NCBI RefSeq assembly: GCF_013371465.1
Contig: NZ_JABWDU010000012.1
Location: forward strand, 78,129 to 142,128
DNA from: Ensifer oleiphilus
Lineage (GTDB): Bacteria > Pseudomonadota > Alphaproteobacteria > Rhizobiales > Rhizobiaceae
Direction: 5' to 3'
Length of the DNA stretch: 64,000 nucleotides
Below, in pieces: positions 55,618-64,000 of this stretch. The position numbers were made by a program, and so were the translations under genes. The notes below the pieces were generated by a model. That model was not told the DNA's origin. It made no database searches and saw only the letters and a program-made list of their open reading frames with translations. The first letter of the stretch is position 1; the number at the start of each line of letters is the position of its first letter.

Positions 55618-57117
55618 TCACTTGATCCCGATCTCGGAAAGCTGAAGCATCGAGTTGGTCGCCATGGTGGGCTTGAAGTCCAGACGTTCCGAAACGCGCG
55701 AGAAGCCGACCATGTGGAAGAGCAGCACGTCGGCTACCACTTCATCATGCACGTAAGCGATCGTCTCCGACCAGAGCTTGGCGCGTTCGTCACCGGTGGC
55801 GGCCGAGGCGCGCTTGATCAGATCGTCGACCTTCGGGTCGGAAAAGCCTGACTGCGTTCCGTCCGTCGCATATTTGAAGAACATCGAGAAGGAAGGGTCG
55901 CCCTTGGAGTTGTCATGCATTGCAGCGACGAGCTGCGGGCCACGACCTTCCTTGAAAGGCTTGGAATAGTAGCCTTCATGTTCTGCCACTTCGACGAACT
56001 TCAGATCGATCTTGAAGCCGACTTCTTGCAATTGCGCCTGAATGGCTTCCATGATCTCCGTCACGTTCGGGAAGTTTGCCGAGCGCGCGATGATGGTGAT
56101 CGGCGTCTCGACCTTCACCCCTTCCGCCTTGGCCTCCTCCAGAAGTTTTTTCGCTCCTTCCGGGTCGTACGGGAAGACCTTGACATCAGGATTCCAACCG
56201 AGCGTCGGCGGCGGCACGATTGCCGTGGCAAGCAGCGCGCTGTCCGGGACCAGGGTGCCAAGGAACGCCTGGCGGTCGATGGCCATGTTGAGGGCACGGC
56301 GGACGCGCACGTCGTTCATCGGCTCGATATTGTGGTCGATACGCAGATAGACGGTCTCGCTATCCAGATAGGAGAAGTCGGTCTTGGGGTTTGTTGCGTC
56401 GAGCTGCGAGATGGAGGGTGAGAGATCAGCTTCCCCGGCTTGAACCATTGCAGCGCGAACGGACGGGTCTGCACGGAACAGATAGGTCGCTTCCGTCACC
56501 TGCGGCTTCTGGCCCCAGTAATCGTCACGCCCGCTCAGCACGATTTGCTGGCCCGGTGTCCAGTTGGTCAGTTTGTAGGGGCCGGTGCCAATCGGTTCGC
56601 GGATGAACTCAAGCGGCGTCTCTTCCGGAACGATGGTGACCAGCGACATCAGCAATGGCAGGATCGGCTGAACTGGGTCGGCGCTGAAGTCGATCGTATG
56701 GTCATCGACGACATTGGCGGTAACCGTCATCCCGCCGAAGTAGCGGCGAGACTCGCAGGCATTCTTGTCGCTCATGATGCGGTCGAAACTGTGCTTGACG
56801 TCCTTCGCGTCGAAGGTCGTACCGTCGGAGAATTTCACGCCCTGGCGAAGATGAAAACGCCAGCTTCCGTCTTCATTCTGCTCCCACTTCTCGGCAAGGC
56901 GCGGCACGACACCCTTGTTGCCGCGAACATCGAGCTCGGTCAGGGTTTCGCTGACGTTCTGCATGATGACACGGCCGATGTTCGAGCGGGTCGCCATGCA
57001 GGGCTCAAGCAGATCGGCTTCCTCCGCAAGCACGATCTTGACCGGCCCCGATGCGGCAAAGACGGGCGAAATGGTTGAACTCAACAGGAGCGCACCCAGG
57101 ATAAGCGTTTTCTTCAT
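55618..57117 (-). CDS. ABC transporter substrate-binding protein, SBP_bac_5 family
   Basis: This 499-residue periplasmic protein has a signal peptide (LILGALLLSSTISPVFAAS). The family-5 body includes GPVKIVLAEEADLLEPC, PRLAEKWEQNEDGSWRFHLRQGVKFSDGTTFDAKDVKHSFDR and ALNMAIDRQAFLGTLVPD. Family-5 proteins in rhizobia commonly bind oligosaccharides, opines or peptides. Some, such as the SatA type, carry sialic acids. The neighbouring sialidase-like and aldolase genes make an acidic sugar ligand likely. Confidence 0.92.
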   Translation of the reverse strand: MKKTLILGALLLSSTISPVFAASGPVKIVLAEEADLLEPCMATRSNIGRVIMQNVSETLTELDVRGNKGVVPRLAEKWEQNEDGSWRFHLRQGVKFSDGTTFDAKDVKHSFDRIMSDKNACESRRYFGGMTVTANVVDDHTIDFSADPVQPILPLLMSLVTIVPEETPLEFIREPIGTGPYKLTNWTPGQQIVLSGRDDYWGQKPQVTEATYLFRADPSVRAAMVQAGEADLSPSISQLDATNPKTDFSYLDSETVYLRIDHNIEPMNDVRVRRALNMAIDRQAFLGTLVPDSALLATAIVPPPTLGWNPDVKVFPYDPEGAKKLLEEAKAEGVKVETPITIIARSANFPNVTEIMEAIQAQLQEVGFKIDLKFVEVAEHEGYYSKPFKEGRGPQLVAAMHDNSKGDPSFSMFFKYATDGTQSGFSDPKVDDLIKRASAATGDERAKLWSETIAYVHDEVVADVLLFHMVGFSRVSERLDFKPTMATNSMLQLSEIGIK

Positions 57118-57144
57118 TGCATTCTCCTCCCTAGAAAGTCTGGT

Positions 57145-58029
57145 TCAGTTCGATTTGGTGCCGGATCCAAATTTTCCGGAACGTCCGGCAATCAAGGCAG
57201 CGCAGCATATGAGCGCGCCTCCGCCGATGGTGGTCAGGGCGACGGTTTCGCCGAACAGGGCAAATCCACCGAAGGCGACGAGCGGCAGGCGCAGGAAGTC
57301 CAACGGTGCCACCACGGTTGCCGGCGCCAACGAAAAGGCGTGCGTCATCAGCGCCATGCAGGCGGTACCGACGATGCCCTGAAGCGCCAGAAGTCCCATT
57401 TCCCTCGGGCCAGGCATGGCGAAAAAGGGGAGGGCAAACAGCAAGGCGATCGGCACGGTCAAAAGAAGGTTCCACACCACCAGCGTCGACGTGGCATCAC
57501 CCTTTGACATGGATTTCAGGATCAACTGGATCGCTGATTGAAGCATGGCGCCTGCTAGCGCCAGCAAGATCGCCATGGTGAAGCCTGTTCCCGACGGCCC
57601 GATCACGAGCATGGCGCCGGCAAAGCCGAGGGCGACCGCTGCAATCATCGCCGGGCCCGGTCGTTCGCCCAACGCCAATGCTGCGCCGAGCACCACAAAG
57701 ATCGGGGAGGTGAAGGCGATAGCGGTCACGTCGGCCAGCGGTCCCCAGCTCAAGGCGGCAAACAGCGCGATCATCGCCAGAAGTTTGAAGGCGGCGCGTA
57801 GCGCATGCTGGCGCATCGGGTGCGTTGTGCGCAGAACAGATGGGCGCAGGGCAATCCAGGGCAAGAGTATGAGCGCCCCGAAGAACGCACGGAAAAATCC
57901 GATGACGAAAGGGTGCACGGCACCGCTCAGCGCTCGCACGATTACCGCATCTGTCGCGGCGAGCGTGGCTGCTCCCGCTGCAAGGACGACGGCCGTCTTA
58001 GCCTGATGGCGGCTGCTGGCGTTGTGCAT
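57145..58029 (-). CDS. DMT-superfamily transporter (EamA)
   Basis: This 294-residue protein has ten hydrophobic segments in two EamA repeats. The first spans AATLAATDAVIVRALSGAVHPFVIGFFRAFFG onward and the second GFTMAILLALAGAMLQSAIQLIL onward, each ending near a GE-type turn (ALGERPGP and LFGETVAL). Members export or import amino acids, sugars or nucleotides. First gene of the leftward operon; the start at 58029 follows CGGAGGAAC. It lies 27 bp before the binding protein gene. Confidence 0.9.
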   Translation of the reverse strand: MHNASSRHQAKTAVVLAAGAATLAATDAVIVRALSGAVHPFVIGFFRAFFGALILLPWIALRPSVLRTTHPMRQHALRAAFKLLAMIALFAALSWGPLADVTAIAFTSPIFVVLGAALALGERPGPAMIAAVALGFAGAMLVIGPSGTGFTMAILLALAGAMLQSAIQLILKSMSKGDATSTLVVWNLLLTVPIALLFALPFFAMPGPREMGLLALQGIVGTACMALMTHAFSLAPATVVAPLDFLRLPLVAFGGFALFGETVALTTIGGGALICCAALIAGRSGKFGSGTKSN

Positions 58030-58265
58030 GAAGTTCCTCCGTCCCCGACATCCTCGTGTCAAGTTGACTTGACCATCCAACTTTCAGAAAAGTTTGTCAA
58101 ATTAATTCGCGATGTAAAAATTTATGGAGAATAAGAATTAAACAAAAAAGACGTAGTATCAATACGATAAAGCATTTTATTCTTATAGCATGTTAATTCG
58201 ACAAACATCATCAAACTTGACAACTTTGAAAAGCGGGTGATTTTCGTGGGTGAATGGAGGGCCTA
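58030..58265. promoter_or_regulatory. Divergent promoter region with TTGTCAAGTT-type operators
   Basis: This AT-rich 236-bp spacer holds three related words: GTGTCAAGTT (58056-58065, within TCAAGTTGACTTGA), TTTGTCAAATT (58093-58103), and AACTTGACAAC (58214-58224, reverse complement GTTGTCAAGTT). A fourth, ATGTCAAGTA, precedes the kinase gene at 63403. They are likely sites for the GntR regulator at 61614. Confidence 0.6.
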
Positions 58266-59462
58266 ATGCATCCTGATGAAATCGCTCGCAACATGAATGG
58301 CGTGCTTCGAACCGTGTCCAACGGGCGTGACGAAGCCTTGCTGCCTTCGCCAATGATCCAGAACCATGCTGCATTCCTGCACTTGCTCGATGATGGCACG
58401 CTCGTGTGTGCCTGGTTCGGCGGAACGCTCGAGGGCAAGTCGGATATTTCCATCTTCGCCTCGGTGCTGACGGAAGGCGCGATGACCTGGGGACCGCCCC
58501 AGCGCCTGAGTGACGATCCTTCGCACTCGGAGCAGAACCCTGTCCTGTTTTCCGCGCCGGATGGAGCGCTTTGGCTCTTTCATACCTCTCAGCCTTCCGG
58601 CAATCAGGACGAATGCCGGATCCGCATGGCTGAGGTGTTCCGTGATCCAACGGACCCGCAAAAGCTCGTCACCAAACAAGGTCGCTATCTCGATTTGCCG
58701 CGGGGTTGCTTCGTCCGCGCGCCCGTTTTCGTTCGCGACGACGGAGCTTGGCTGTTGCCGATTTTCCGCTGTGTGCAGCGGCCCGGTCAGAAATGGAATG
58801 GCAGCCACGACACAGCAGCTGTCGGTGTGTCTGTCGATGGCGGCCAGACTTGGCAGCTCGACGATATCGACCAGTCTACCGGCTGCGTGCACATGTCGCC
58901 TGTGCCCTTGGGAGAGGATCGATATGCCGCTTTCTTTCGGCGCCGGCAGGCGGATTTCGTCTACCGCAGCGATAGCAACGACGGCGGGCGGAGCTGGTCC
59001 GTGCCTCACGCCACTGATGTGCCGAACAACAATTCATCGCTCTCCGCCGCTCGCCTGCGAGACGGTCGGATCGCCATGATCTGCAATCCCGTTAATGCGT
59101 TCTCGTCTAGCGATCGCCGCGCCTCGCTCTATGACGAGCTGGGCGAGGAGGATAGCCGGCCCGATGCGGATCCAAGCGGAGGGTGCGTTCCGGTCTGGGG
59201 CGTGCCGCGGGCACCCGTGGCGCTCTGCCTCTCCGATGATGGAGGGCGTTCCTTTACGGTGGGCCAGTCGATCGAAGATGGCCCGGGCACCTGCCTGTCC
59301 AACGATTCGACCGACGGCCGCAATCAGGAAATGTCCTATCCGTGGCTGCTCGAAGGTCCCGACGGCAGCATGCACCTCGCCTACACCTATCATCGGCGCG
59401 CGATCAAATATATCCGCCTGGCTCCCGGTTGGGACAGCGCGGCTCGACGGAGTGTTTCATGA
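58266..59462 (+). CDS. Sialidase-like BNR-repeat glycosidase (predicted neuraminidase)
   Basis: This 398-residue six-bladed propeller protein of the BNR_2/COG4692 type has repeated Asp-box-like turns ([30 protein letters not shown]). It also has [30 protein letters not shown] and a final [27 protein letters not shown] that typifies the family. No signal peptide is visible, so it is probably cytoplasmic. It might release an acidic keto-sugar from an imported oligosaccharide. The start at 58266 has GGAGGGCC immediately before. It overlaps the PdxA2-like gene by four bases. Confidence 0.88.
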   Translation: MHPDEIARNMNGVLRTVSNGRDEALLPSPMIQNHAAFLHLLDDGTLVCAWFGGTLEGKSDISIFASVLTEGAMTWGPPQRLSDDPSHSEQNPVLFSAPDGALWLFHTSQPSGNQDECRIRMAEVFRDPTDPQKLVTKQGRYLDLPRGCFVRAPVFVRDDGAWLLPIFRCVQRPGQKWNGSHDTAAVGVSVDGGQTWQLDDIDQSTGCVHMSPVPLGEDRYAAFFRRRQADFVYRSDSNDGGRSWSVPHATDVPNNNSSLSAARLRDGRIAMICNPVNAFSSSDRRASLYDELGEEDSRPDADPSGGCVPVWGVPRAPVALCLSDDGGRSFTVGQSIEDGPGTCLSNDSTDGRNQEMSYPWLLEGPDGSMHLAYTYHRRAIKYIRLAPGWDSAARRSVS

Positions 59463-60409
59463 GCAATATCATCGGAATAACCATGGGCGATCCATGCGGG
59501 GTTGGACCTGAGATCGCAGTCCGCGCCCTGGCCGAAATGTCGGCTGAAGATCGGAACCGAACGCGGATCTACGGCAATCTGACCACGCTTGAAAAAGCGC
59601 GCTCCGCATTGAACATCGACGTCGATCTAGCGCCGTACGTGGTCGATCTGCCGATCGAGGGCGCGCCGCTAGCGTGGGGACAATTGAGTGCGGTGGCTGG
59701 CGATGCGGCCTTCCGCTTTATCGAGAAAGCGGTGCGGGACGCGGAAGCGGGCGCGATCGGCTGCATCGTCACAGCCCCGATCAACAAGGAAGCGCTGAAC
59801 CTGGCCGGTCATCACTATGACGGCCATACGGGTATGCTGCGCAGCCTGACCGGTTCGAAGGCGGCCTACATGCTGCTCGCCTCCGACCGGCTTAAGGTTA
59901 TTCATGTCTCGACCCATGTTTCGCTGCAGGAGGCCATCAGGCGAGCGACGACCGAAAGGGTACTGGCGACGATCAGGGCAGGCGACGCGCATCTGAAGCG
60001 AATCGGCTATGCCGCGCCGAAAATCGCGGTTGCCGGTATCAATCCGCATTGTGGTGAGAACGGCCTCTTCGGCACCGAGGATGACGACCAGATCGCGCCT
60101 GCAGTCGCTGCAGCGCGTGCGGAAGGTATCGATGTGCATGGGCCGATTTCGGCGGACACGGTATTTTACCGCGCCTATTCCGGTGCGTTCGATCTGATCG
60201 TCGCCCAGTATCACGATCAGGGACACATCCCCATCAAGCTCGTCGCCTTCGATACGGCGGTGAACGTCTCCGTCGATTTGCCGATCGATCGCACGTCCGT
60301 CGACCACGGGACGGCTTTCGACATCGCCGGAAAGGGGATCGCCAACCACGGCAACATGAACTCTGCCATCGCCTACGCGCGCAAGCTCGTTAGTGGCCGC
60401 GCCAAGTAA
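59459..60409 (+). CDS. pdxA2: PdxA2-like 4-phospho-four-carbon-acid dehydrogenase
   Basis: This 316-residue PdxA family protein has N-terminal [14 protein letters not shown], the zinc-site histidines in [11 protein letters not shown], and the PxxxHxxP-like [13 protein letters not shown] followed by [10 protein letters not shown]. Proteins next to DUF1537 kinases are PdxA2, which oxidise and decarboxylate 4-phospho-D-threonate or D-erythronate to dihydroxyacetone phosphate, rather than the vitamin B6 enzyme. This linkage holds here because the kinase lies 2 kb away. It overlaps the BNR gene by ATGA. Confidence 0.9.
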   Translation: MSNIIGITMGDPCGVGPEIAVRALAEMSAEDRNRTRIYGNLTTLEKARSALNIDVDLAPYVVDLPIEGAPLAWGQLSAVAGDAAFRFIEKAVRDAEAGAIGCIVTAPINKEALNLAGHHYDGHTGMLRSLTGSKAAYMLLASDRLKVIHVSTHVSLQEAIRRATTERVLATIRAGDAHLKRIGYAAPKIAVAGINPHCGENGLFGTEDDDQIAPAVAAARAEGIDVHGPISADTVFYRAYSGAFDLIVAQYHDQGHIPIKLVAFDTAVNVSVDLPIDRTSVDHGTAFDIAGKGIANHGNMNSAIAYARKLVSGRAK

Positions 60410-60422
60410 GGATGACCAAGCC

Positions 60423-61541
60423 ATGACCATCGCCCAAATCACCCTTCATCAACCCCGACGGCTGGCGGTCGGAGCCGGTCTCGTCGGCGAGGTCGGCCCA
60501 TGGGCGGCAGACGCCCAGTCCACGCTGGTGATCGCAACGCCGATTACTGCGGGGTTTGCCGATCGGCTGAAGCTTTCGGGCCGGGTGACCGTGTTCGACG
60601 CAATCCCGGGAGAGCCCGATATTGCAACGCTCGAGGCAGCACTCGAGGTCGCACGCCAGTGCAAGCCGGACCTGATTGTTGGGCTAGGTGGCGGCTCGGT
60701 GCTTGATGTGGCAAAGCTCGTTGCCGTGCTTTGGGATTCGGCCCAGACCCTTGGCGATGTCGCAGGGCCGAACCGCGTCGCCGGTCGCCGTACACGCCTT
60801 GCTCAGGTCGCAACAACCGCAGGAACCGGCTCGGAAGCGGGCATCCGCTCGTTGATCACCGACCCTGAAAAGGGCAACAAGATCGCGGTGGAAAGCCCGC
60901 ACATGATCGCGGATTTTGCGGTTCTCGATCCTGAGTTGACCTATTCGGTGCCGCCAGCGGTCACGGCCGCGACCGGTGTCGATGCGATGGCTCATTGTGT
61001 CGAGGCCTTCACCAACAGGCGCGCGCATCCCATGATCGATGGGTTCGCGCGCATGGGGTTCCGTCTCGTCGGCAAGTATCTGGCACGTGCGGTCAGGGAC
61101 GGGCAGGATACGGAGGCGCGCGAAGGCCTCATGCTCGCATCCTACTACGGTGGCATCTGCCTGGGGCCTGTCAACACCGCAGCCGGACACGCCATCGCCT
61201 ATCCGCTCGGCACGCGGCTCGGTTTGCCGCATGGGCTCGCCAACGCCATCATCTTTCCGCACGTACTTGCCTTCAATCGGTCGGTTGCGGCAAAGAAGAC
61301 CGATGAGGTTGCGCTTGCACTGGGGTTTGGCGACGCACTGTCGGAAGCTCAACTCTTGAGCGCCGCGCATGGCTTTTGCAGGAGCCTTGGGATCGAGATG
61401 TCGCTTGCGGCGCATGGAGCCACGGTGGATGATCTACCTCGTTACGCAAGTGAAGCGCATGCAAACCGCCGCCTGATGGACAACAATCCCATCGATATGA
61501 GTGTCGATGATGTCCTGTCGGTCTACAGGGCAGCCTTTTAG
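60423..61541 (+). CDS. Iron-containing alcohol dehydrogenase / maleylacetate-reductase-like
   Basis: This 372-residue protein has the dinucleotide motif GLGGGSVLDVAKL, TTAGTGSEA, and the metal-binding DAMAHCVEAF, LPHGLANA and SEAHAN stretches (Asp and His ligands). The family reduces aldehydes or keto acids with NAD(P)H. In this operon it probably handles the aldehyde released by the DapA-family aldolase or a related four-carbon intermediate. ATG 60423 is 13 bases after the PdxA2 stop. A perfect-arm terminator follows. Confidence 0.9.
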   Translation: MTIAQITLHQPRRLAVGAGLVGEVGPWAADAQSTLVIATPITAGFADRLKLSGRVTVFDAIPGEPDIATLEAALEVARQCKPDLIVGLGGGSVLDVAKLVAVLWDSAQTLGDVAGPNRVAGRRTRLAQVATTAGTGSEAGIRSLITDPEKGNKIAVESPHMIADFAVLDPELTYSVPPAVTAATGVDAMAHCVEAFTNRRAHPMIDGFARMGFRLVGKYLARAVRDGQDTEAREGLMLASYYGGICLGPVNTAAGHAIAYPLGTRLGLPHGLANAIIFPHVLAFNRSVAAKKTDEVALALGFGDALSEAQLLSAAHGFCRSLGIEMSLAAHGATVDDLPRYASEAHANRRLMDNNPIDMSVDDVLSVYRAAF

Positions 61542-61569
61542 GCGGGCGGATTTGCATTCGCTCGTCACT

Positions 61570-61604
61570 GGAAAATGCCTCGGCCATTTGCCGAGGCATT
61601 TTCC
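61570..61604. terminator. Bidirectional terminator between the alcohol dehydrogenase and GntR genes
   Basis: Fifteen-base perfect arms GGAAAATGCCTCGGC/GCCGAGGCATTTTCC enclose a five-base loop, with AAAA/TTTT near both outer ends. This fits two convergent transcripts that end here. Confidence 0.92.
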
Positions 61605-61613
61605 GTTGGGGGG

Positions 61614-62315
61614 CTATCTGGTTGCCTGGAAAAGGCGCTCGCGCGATCCGGTCAGGTGGTCGAGCATCAGTTGTTTTGCCCTCGTGCCATCGCCGGCGGC
61701 AATCGCTTCGGCGATTGCTTCGTGTTCGGCAAAGACACGGGTAAGGCCGGCCGCCTCGCGCTTGACCGACGCGCCATGAAATTTCATGCCGACGGCAATA
61801 TGGTCCTTGAGCGCTTCCATGGCGGTCGAGAAGTAGCTGTTTCGGGCCGCACGCGCGATCGCCAGATGAAACTGGAAGTCCGCGTCCTCGCGATGCGACT
61901 GGCGATTGGTGGCATCCCGCATCAACTCGAGCGCCTGACGAATGGCACCAAGGCTTGTGGTATCGTGGCGGGCCGCAGCTGCGGCAGCGGCGGCCGGTTC
62001 GACGGTCAGCCGGAACTCGTAGCAGTTCAGCAGATCCGCAACATTCTCCAATTGTCCGAAGCCAAGCGGCTCCTTCATGCCGAGGGCTCGCACGAAACTG
62101 CCAGCGCCCCGGCGCGAATAGATCAAGCCCTGGTCACGCAGGCGTTGGAGCGCCTCGCGGATCACCGGACGCGAGACTTCGAACTCCGCTGCCAATTCGT
62201 GCTCGGTTGGCAGGCGCTCATCGGGTTGGTACGCGCCGGACTTGATCGCGCGGTGCATCCGTTCGAAGGCGAAGTCAGCCAAGCTCTTGCGTGTCGTTCC
62301 GTTCTCCAGTCCCAT
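61614..62315 (-). CDS. GntR-family regulator, FadR/FCD subfamily (third)
   Basis: This 233-residue protein has a winged helix with AFERMHRAIKSGAYQPDERLPTEHELAAEFEVSRPVIREALQRLRDQGLIYSRRG. The FCD domain includes EDADFQFHLAIARAARNSYF and AEHEAIAEAIAAGDGTRA. It lies three bases after the DUF1537 kinase gene, so they are cotranscribed. Probably the specific regulator of the right-hand catabolic island through TTGTCAAGTT-type sites. Confidence 0.94.
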   Translation of the reverse strand: MGLENGTTRKSLADFAFERMHRAIKSGAYQPDERLPTEHELAAEFEVSRPVIREALQRLRDQGLIYSRRGAGSFVRALGMKEPLGFGQLENVADLLNCYEFRLTVEPAAAAAAAARHDTTSLGAIRQALELMRDATNRQSHREDADFQFHLAIARAARNSYFSTAMEALKDHIAVGMKFHGASVKREAAGLTRVFAEHEAIAEAIAAGDGTRAKQLMLDHLTGSRERLFQATR

Positions 62316-62318
62316 CTG

Positions 62319-63347
62319 TCATCCCATACTGCGGAGAATCCTGTCCGCAAGCTCCCTCAACGTTCCCGGCTGGCCGAATCCTCCAGACTTGGCAATGATG
62401 CAACGGCCGTCCGCGTGGGCCAAGCCCAGTCCAGGCATGCACTCACCAACCAGTCTGAAACGGGTGATCCCCATTTTCTCTAACACGGCTTCCGCGGTAG
62501 CGCCGCCGGAAAGAAGTAAGGTGGAAGCGATCCTGGTCAGCGCCGGAAATACGCTTTCTGCCAGAAGTCGGGATACTTCCTTTGAACTCGTCGGTACGCT
62601 CCCAGGGACAGCCTGTACCAACGTTATCAGGCTCTCGTCTGCGATCGCGCCGGTCAGTCGGCCGTTTGGCGCGGGCATGTAGCGCGGCTTGCGTGTGGCC
62701 CGCAACTCCTCGATTTGCGCCAGGGTGATCGGGTCGCGCGAGCCGATGACGAAAAGCCCGGGCCCTCGCGGGATCTCTGCAGCGAGCGAATTGGCCCCGC
62801 CAGTCATTTGGCGCGCGAGTGCCTCCGCCAGTCCGCGCGCGCCGATAAGAACATCCACGCCTCGCTCCTGCGATGTGTGTAAGCAGCCGCTCATCTCTTC
62901 TGAGGTCGCGACATCGGGGACAGTGATTTTCCCCAGGTGCCTGCCAAGCGTCTCGGAAATTGATATCGGCGTGTCGACGCCAAAACCCTGCACTCGGCCT
63001 TCTTTCACTATCCGTCCGAAATCCGGAATGGCGGGCGCAATCAGCGCTGAGCGAAAAGGCGTAACGTCCAGCTCGGCTTCTATGTGGCCCTTTAGCCGCG
63101 AGTCGATCTTCTTGAACAGGCGTGTGCCGGGCGGCAATGCGGCGAGCGCCGCCGCTGTTGCGTCCTGCGCGCCGGTAATGTCCAGTTCTCGCGAAGCAAC
63201 GTTGATTGAAATCACCTGCGGGTGCTCGCTCAAGGTTGCGGGGATCGCCCCGATGGTGAGCGCAATTTCCGTATGAAGGCCTCTGCTGGCAAATGGAGCA
63301 GCTGCATCCAGGGCGCCTGTCAGATCATCGGCGACAATGGCCAGCAT
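62319..63347 (-). CDS. Four-carbon acid sugar kinase (DUF1537/OtnK-type)
   Basis: This 342-residue protein has the N-terminal MLAIVADDLTGALDAAAPFASRG and the sugar-acid-binding FKKIDSRLKGHIEAEL that define the family. The C-terminal nucleotide domain has LLLSGGATAEAVLEKMG and IIAKSGGFGQPGTL. Members phosphorylate D-threonate, D-erythronate or related acids at C4, feeding PdxA2. At 342 residues it is shorter than the roughly 420 typical of OtnK/DtnK, with the middle region reduced. GGAGTTCGC precedes ATG 63347. Confidence 0.92.
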   Translation of the reverse strand: MLAIVADDLTGALDAAAPFASRGLHTEIALTIGAIPATLSEHPQVISINVASRELDITGAQDATAAALAALPPGTRLFKKIDSRLKGHIEAELDVTPFRSALIAPAIPDFGRIVKEGRVQGFGVDTPISISETLGRHLGKITVPDVATSEEMSGCLHTSQERGVDVLIGARGLAEALARQMTGGANSLAAEIPRGPGLFVIGSRDPITLAQIEELRATRKPRYMPAPNGRLTGAIADESLITLVQAVPGSVPTSSKEVSRLLAESVFPALTRIASTLLLSGGATAEAVLEKMGITRFRLVGECMPGLGLAHADGRCIIAKSGGFGQPGTLRELADRILRSMG

Positions 63348-63402
63348 GCAGCGAACTCCAAGAATTTGTTGTTATCTTTAATTCCGGCATTTTCGATTGA
63401 AA

Positions 63403-63412
63403 TGTCAAGTAA
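63403..63412. promoter_or_regulatory. Putative GntR operator before the kinase gene
   Basis: ATGTCAAGTA matches the TTGTCAAGTT core seen in the 58-kb divergent region and lies 56 bp upstream of the kinase start. Confidence 0.5.
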
Positions 63413-63924
63413 ATTTAAAAGGTACATTACAAATACGGTGGTAGAATGCACCGCTGCGAAGGCAGGCACCGCTAATCCGAACAGGGCCAGCTCTGGCTAC
63501 TGGCTGTTGTCGGCGTTTGCGCGTAGACGGATCGTGATCGATCGCGACTGAAGCATACACCGGATGAGGAATGTATGTTCCGGCACTGCGTCGCCGGTAT
63601 GGCATGCGGCTGAACCGGCTCGCATGGGATCGGTTGAGGGCATCACGACGTCGCATCGGACGAGCTTTGCCAAGCCAAGGGATCGGCCGCACAATTCACG
63701 AATTCGGTTCCGTATTGCCGGCTACGGTCGCGGCCCGGCAGTTGCATGCTGCTTGTGCGCGGGTCTCGAGCCTGCGCCGGGGGGGTGAAGTCTGCCGAAA
63801 GAGATGGCGATCAGCGGCGTGAGTGGCCTATGCAGCGGTTACAGCCGAGGCGTCGTGCCTGGACCGGCGCTGGTGCAGCACGCTAACATGTCAGTTCCAT
63901 AATGTTGATTACGCGATCTTCCTA
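63413..63924. other. No supported gene
   Basis: About 510 bp in which short frames are open on both strands without ribosome sites or recognisable products. It separates the catabolic island from the putative insertion-sequence end at the window edge. Confidence 0.5.
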
Positions 63925-64000
63925 TGTAGCGGCTATTTAGTAATGCGACAGTTGGGCCAGTTAGAGATGCGACAGTCTCGCCTCTCGACGCACTGGTCAA
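63925..64000. mobile_element. Possible insertion-sequence terminus (IS21-like)
   Basis: The word ATGCGACAGT occurs twice (63943-63952 and 63967-63976), with 24-base spacing, after TGTAGCGGCTATTTAG. Internally repeated short words near a TG-start end are typical of IS21-family termini, and similar GCGACAG repeats are familiar from that group in rhizobia. The transposase would lie outside the window. Confidence 0.35.

Noticed and set aside
59459..60409. Vitamin B6 enzyme PdxA
   Set aside because: Operon context with DUF1537 kinase and sugar-acid genes supports the PdxA2 role instead.

Overview
The window reads as a chromosomal or megaplasmid segment of an alphaproteobacterium of the Rhizobiaceae (Rhizobium, Agrobacterium or Ensifer type). 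The evidence is high-GC coding bias, BA14K-type exported proteins, two copies of a rhizobium-type intergenic repeat, and near-verbatim resemblance (from memory) of two enzymes at 40.5-42.5 kb to the Agrobacterium galactarate-pathway proteins KdgD and Gci. I saw no rRNA, tRNA or CRISPR. The only mobile-element signal is a possible insertion-sequence end at the right edge.

Left third (1-27 kb) is a mosaic of housekeeping, stress and accessory genes: a truncated methyltransferase, a PLP decarboxylase, an exported S41 protease-like protein, a LysR regulator facing a secreted cyclase, and an orphan fliN. A NarL-type two-component system sits between two exported Gly/Asn-rich proteins (7.6-11.1 kb). 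A DUF892 ferritin-like protein follows, then a bifunctional penicillin-binding protein with a BA14K-like tail, several small exported or unknown proteins and a MOSC protein. A ribose-type ABC transporter with two sugar-nucleotide-type SDR enzymes is split over divergent transcripts (18.3-23.5 kb). A cold-shock protein and a truncated haemoglobin close this part.

Middle (27-50.7 kb) is a large uronate/pectin catabolic island. It holds an enolase-superfamily enzyme, an SGNH hydrolase and a dipeptide-family ABC transporter. KdgF, KduI and KduD take unsaturated galacturonate to 2-keto-3-deoxygluconate. KdgD, Gci and an alpha-ketoglutaric-semialdehyde-type dehydrogenase take galactaro-lactone to 2-oxoglutarate. 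An AraC regulator faces a togMNAB-like oligogalacturonide transporter followed by GH28 and GH105 hydrolases. Two GntR/FadR regulators lie inside, and a TTGTATGA(C/T)AA motif recurs in front of most of these units and also in front of the 18-23 kb SDR/ABC group, suggesting one regulon.

Right part (51-63.4 kb) is a second, separately regulated catabolic island. A six-gene leftward operon encodes a DMT exporter/importer, a dipeptide-family ABC transporter and a DapA-family aldolase. It diverges from a rightward operon of a sialidase-like BNR protein, a PdxA2-like dehydrogenase and an iron-type alcohol dehydrogenase. A convergent pair, a four-carbon acid sugar kinase (DUF1537) and a GntR regulator, completes it. 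A different motif, TTGTCAAGTT, lies before its transcripts. The set predicts cleavage of a glycosidically linked acidic sugar to pyruvate plus an aldehyde, and conversion of a four-carbon acid to dihydroxyacetone phosphate. I know of no described pathway with exactly this gene set, and it is the best candidate here for something new.
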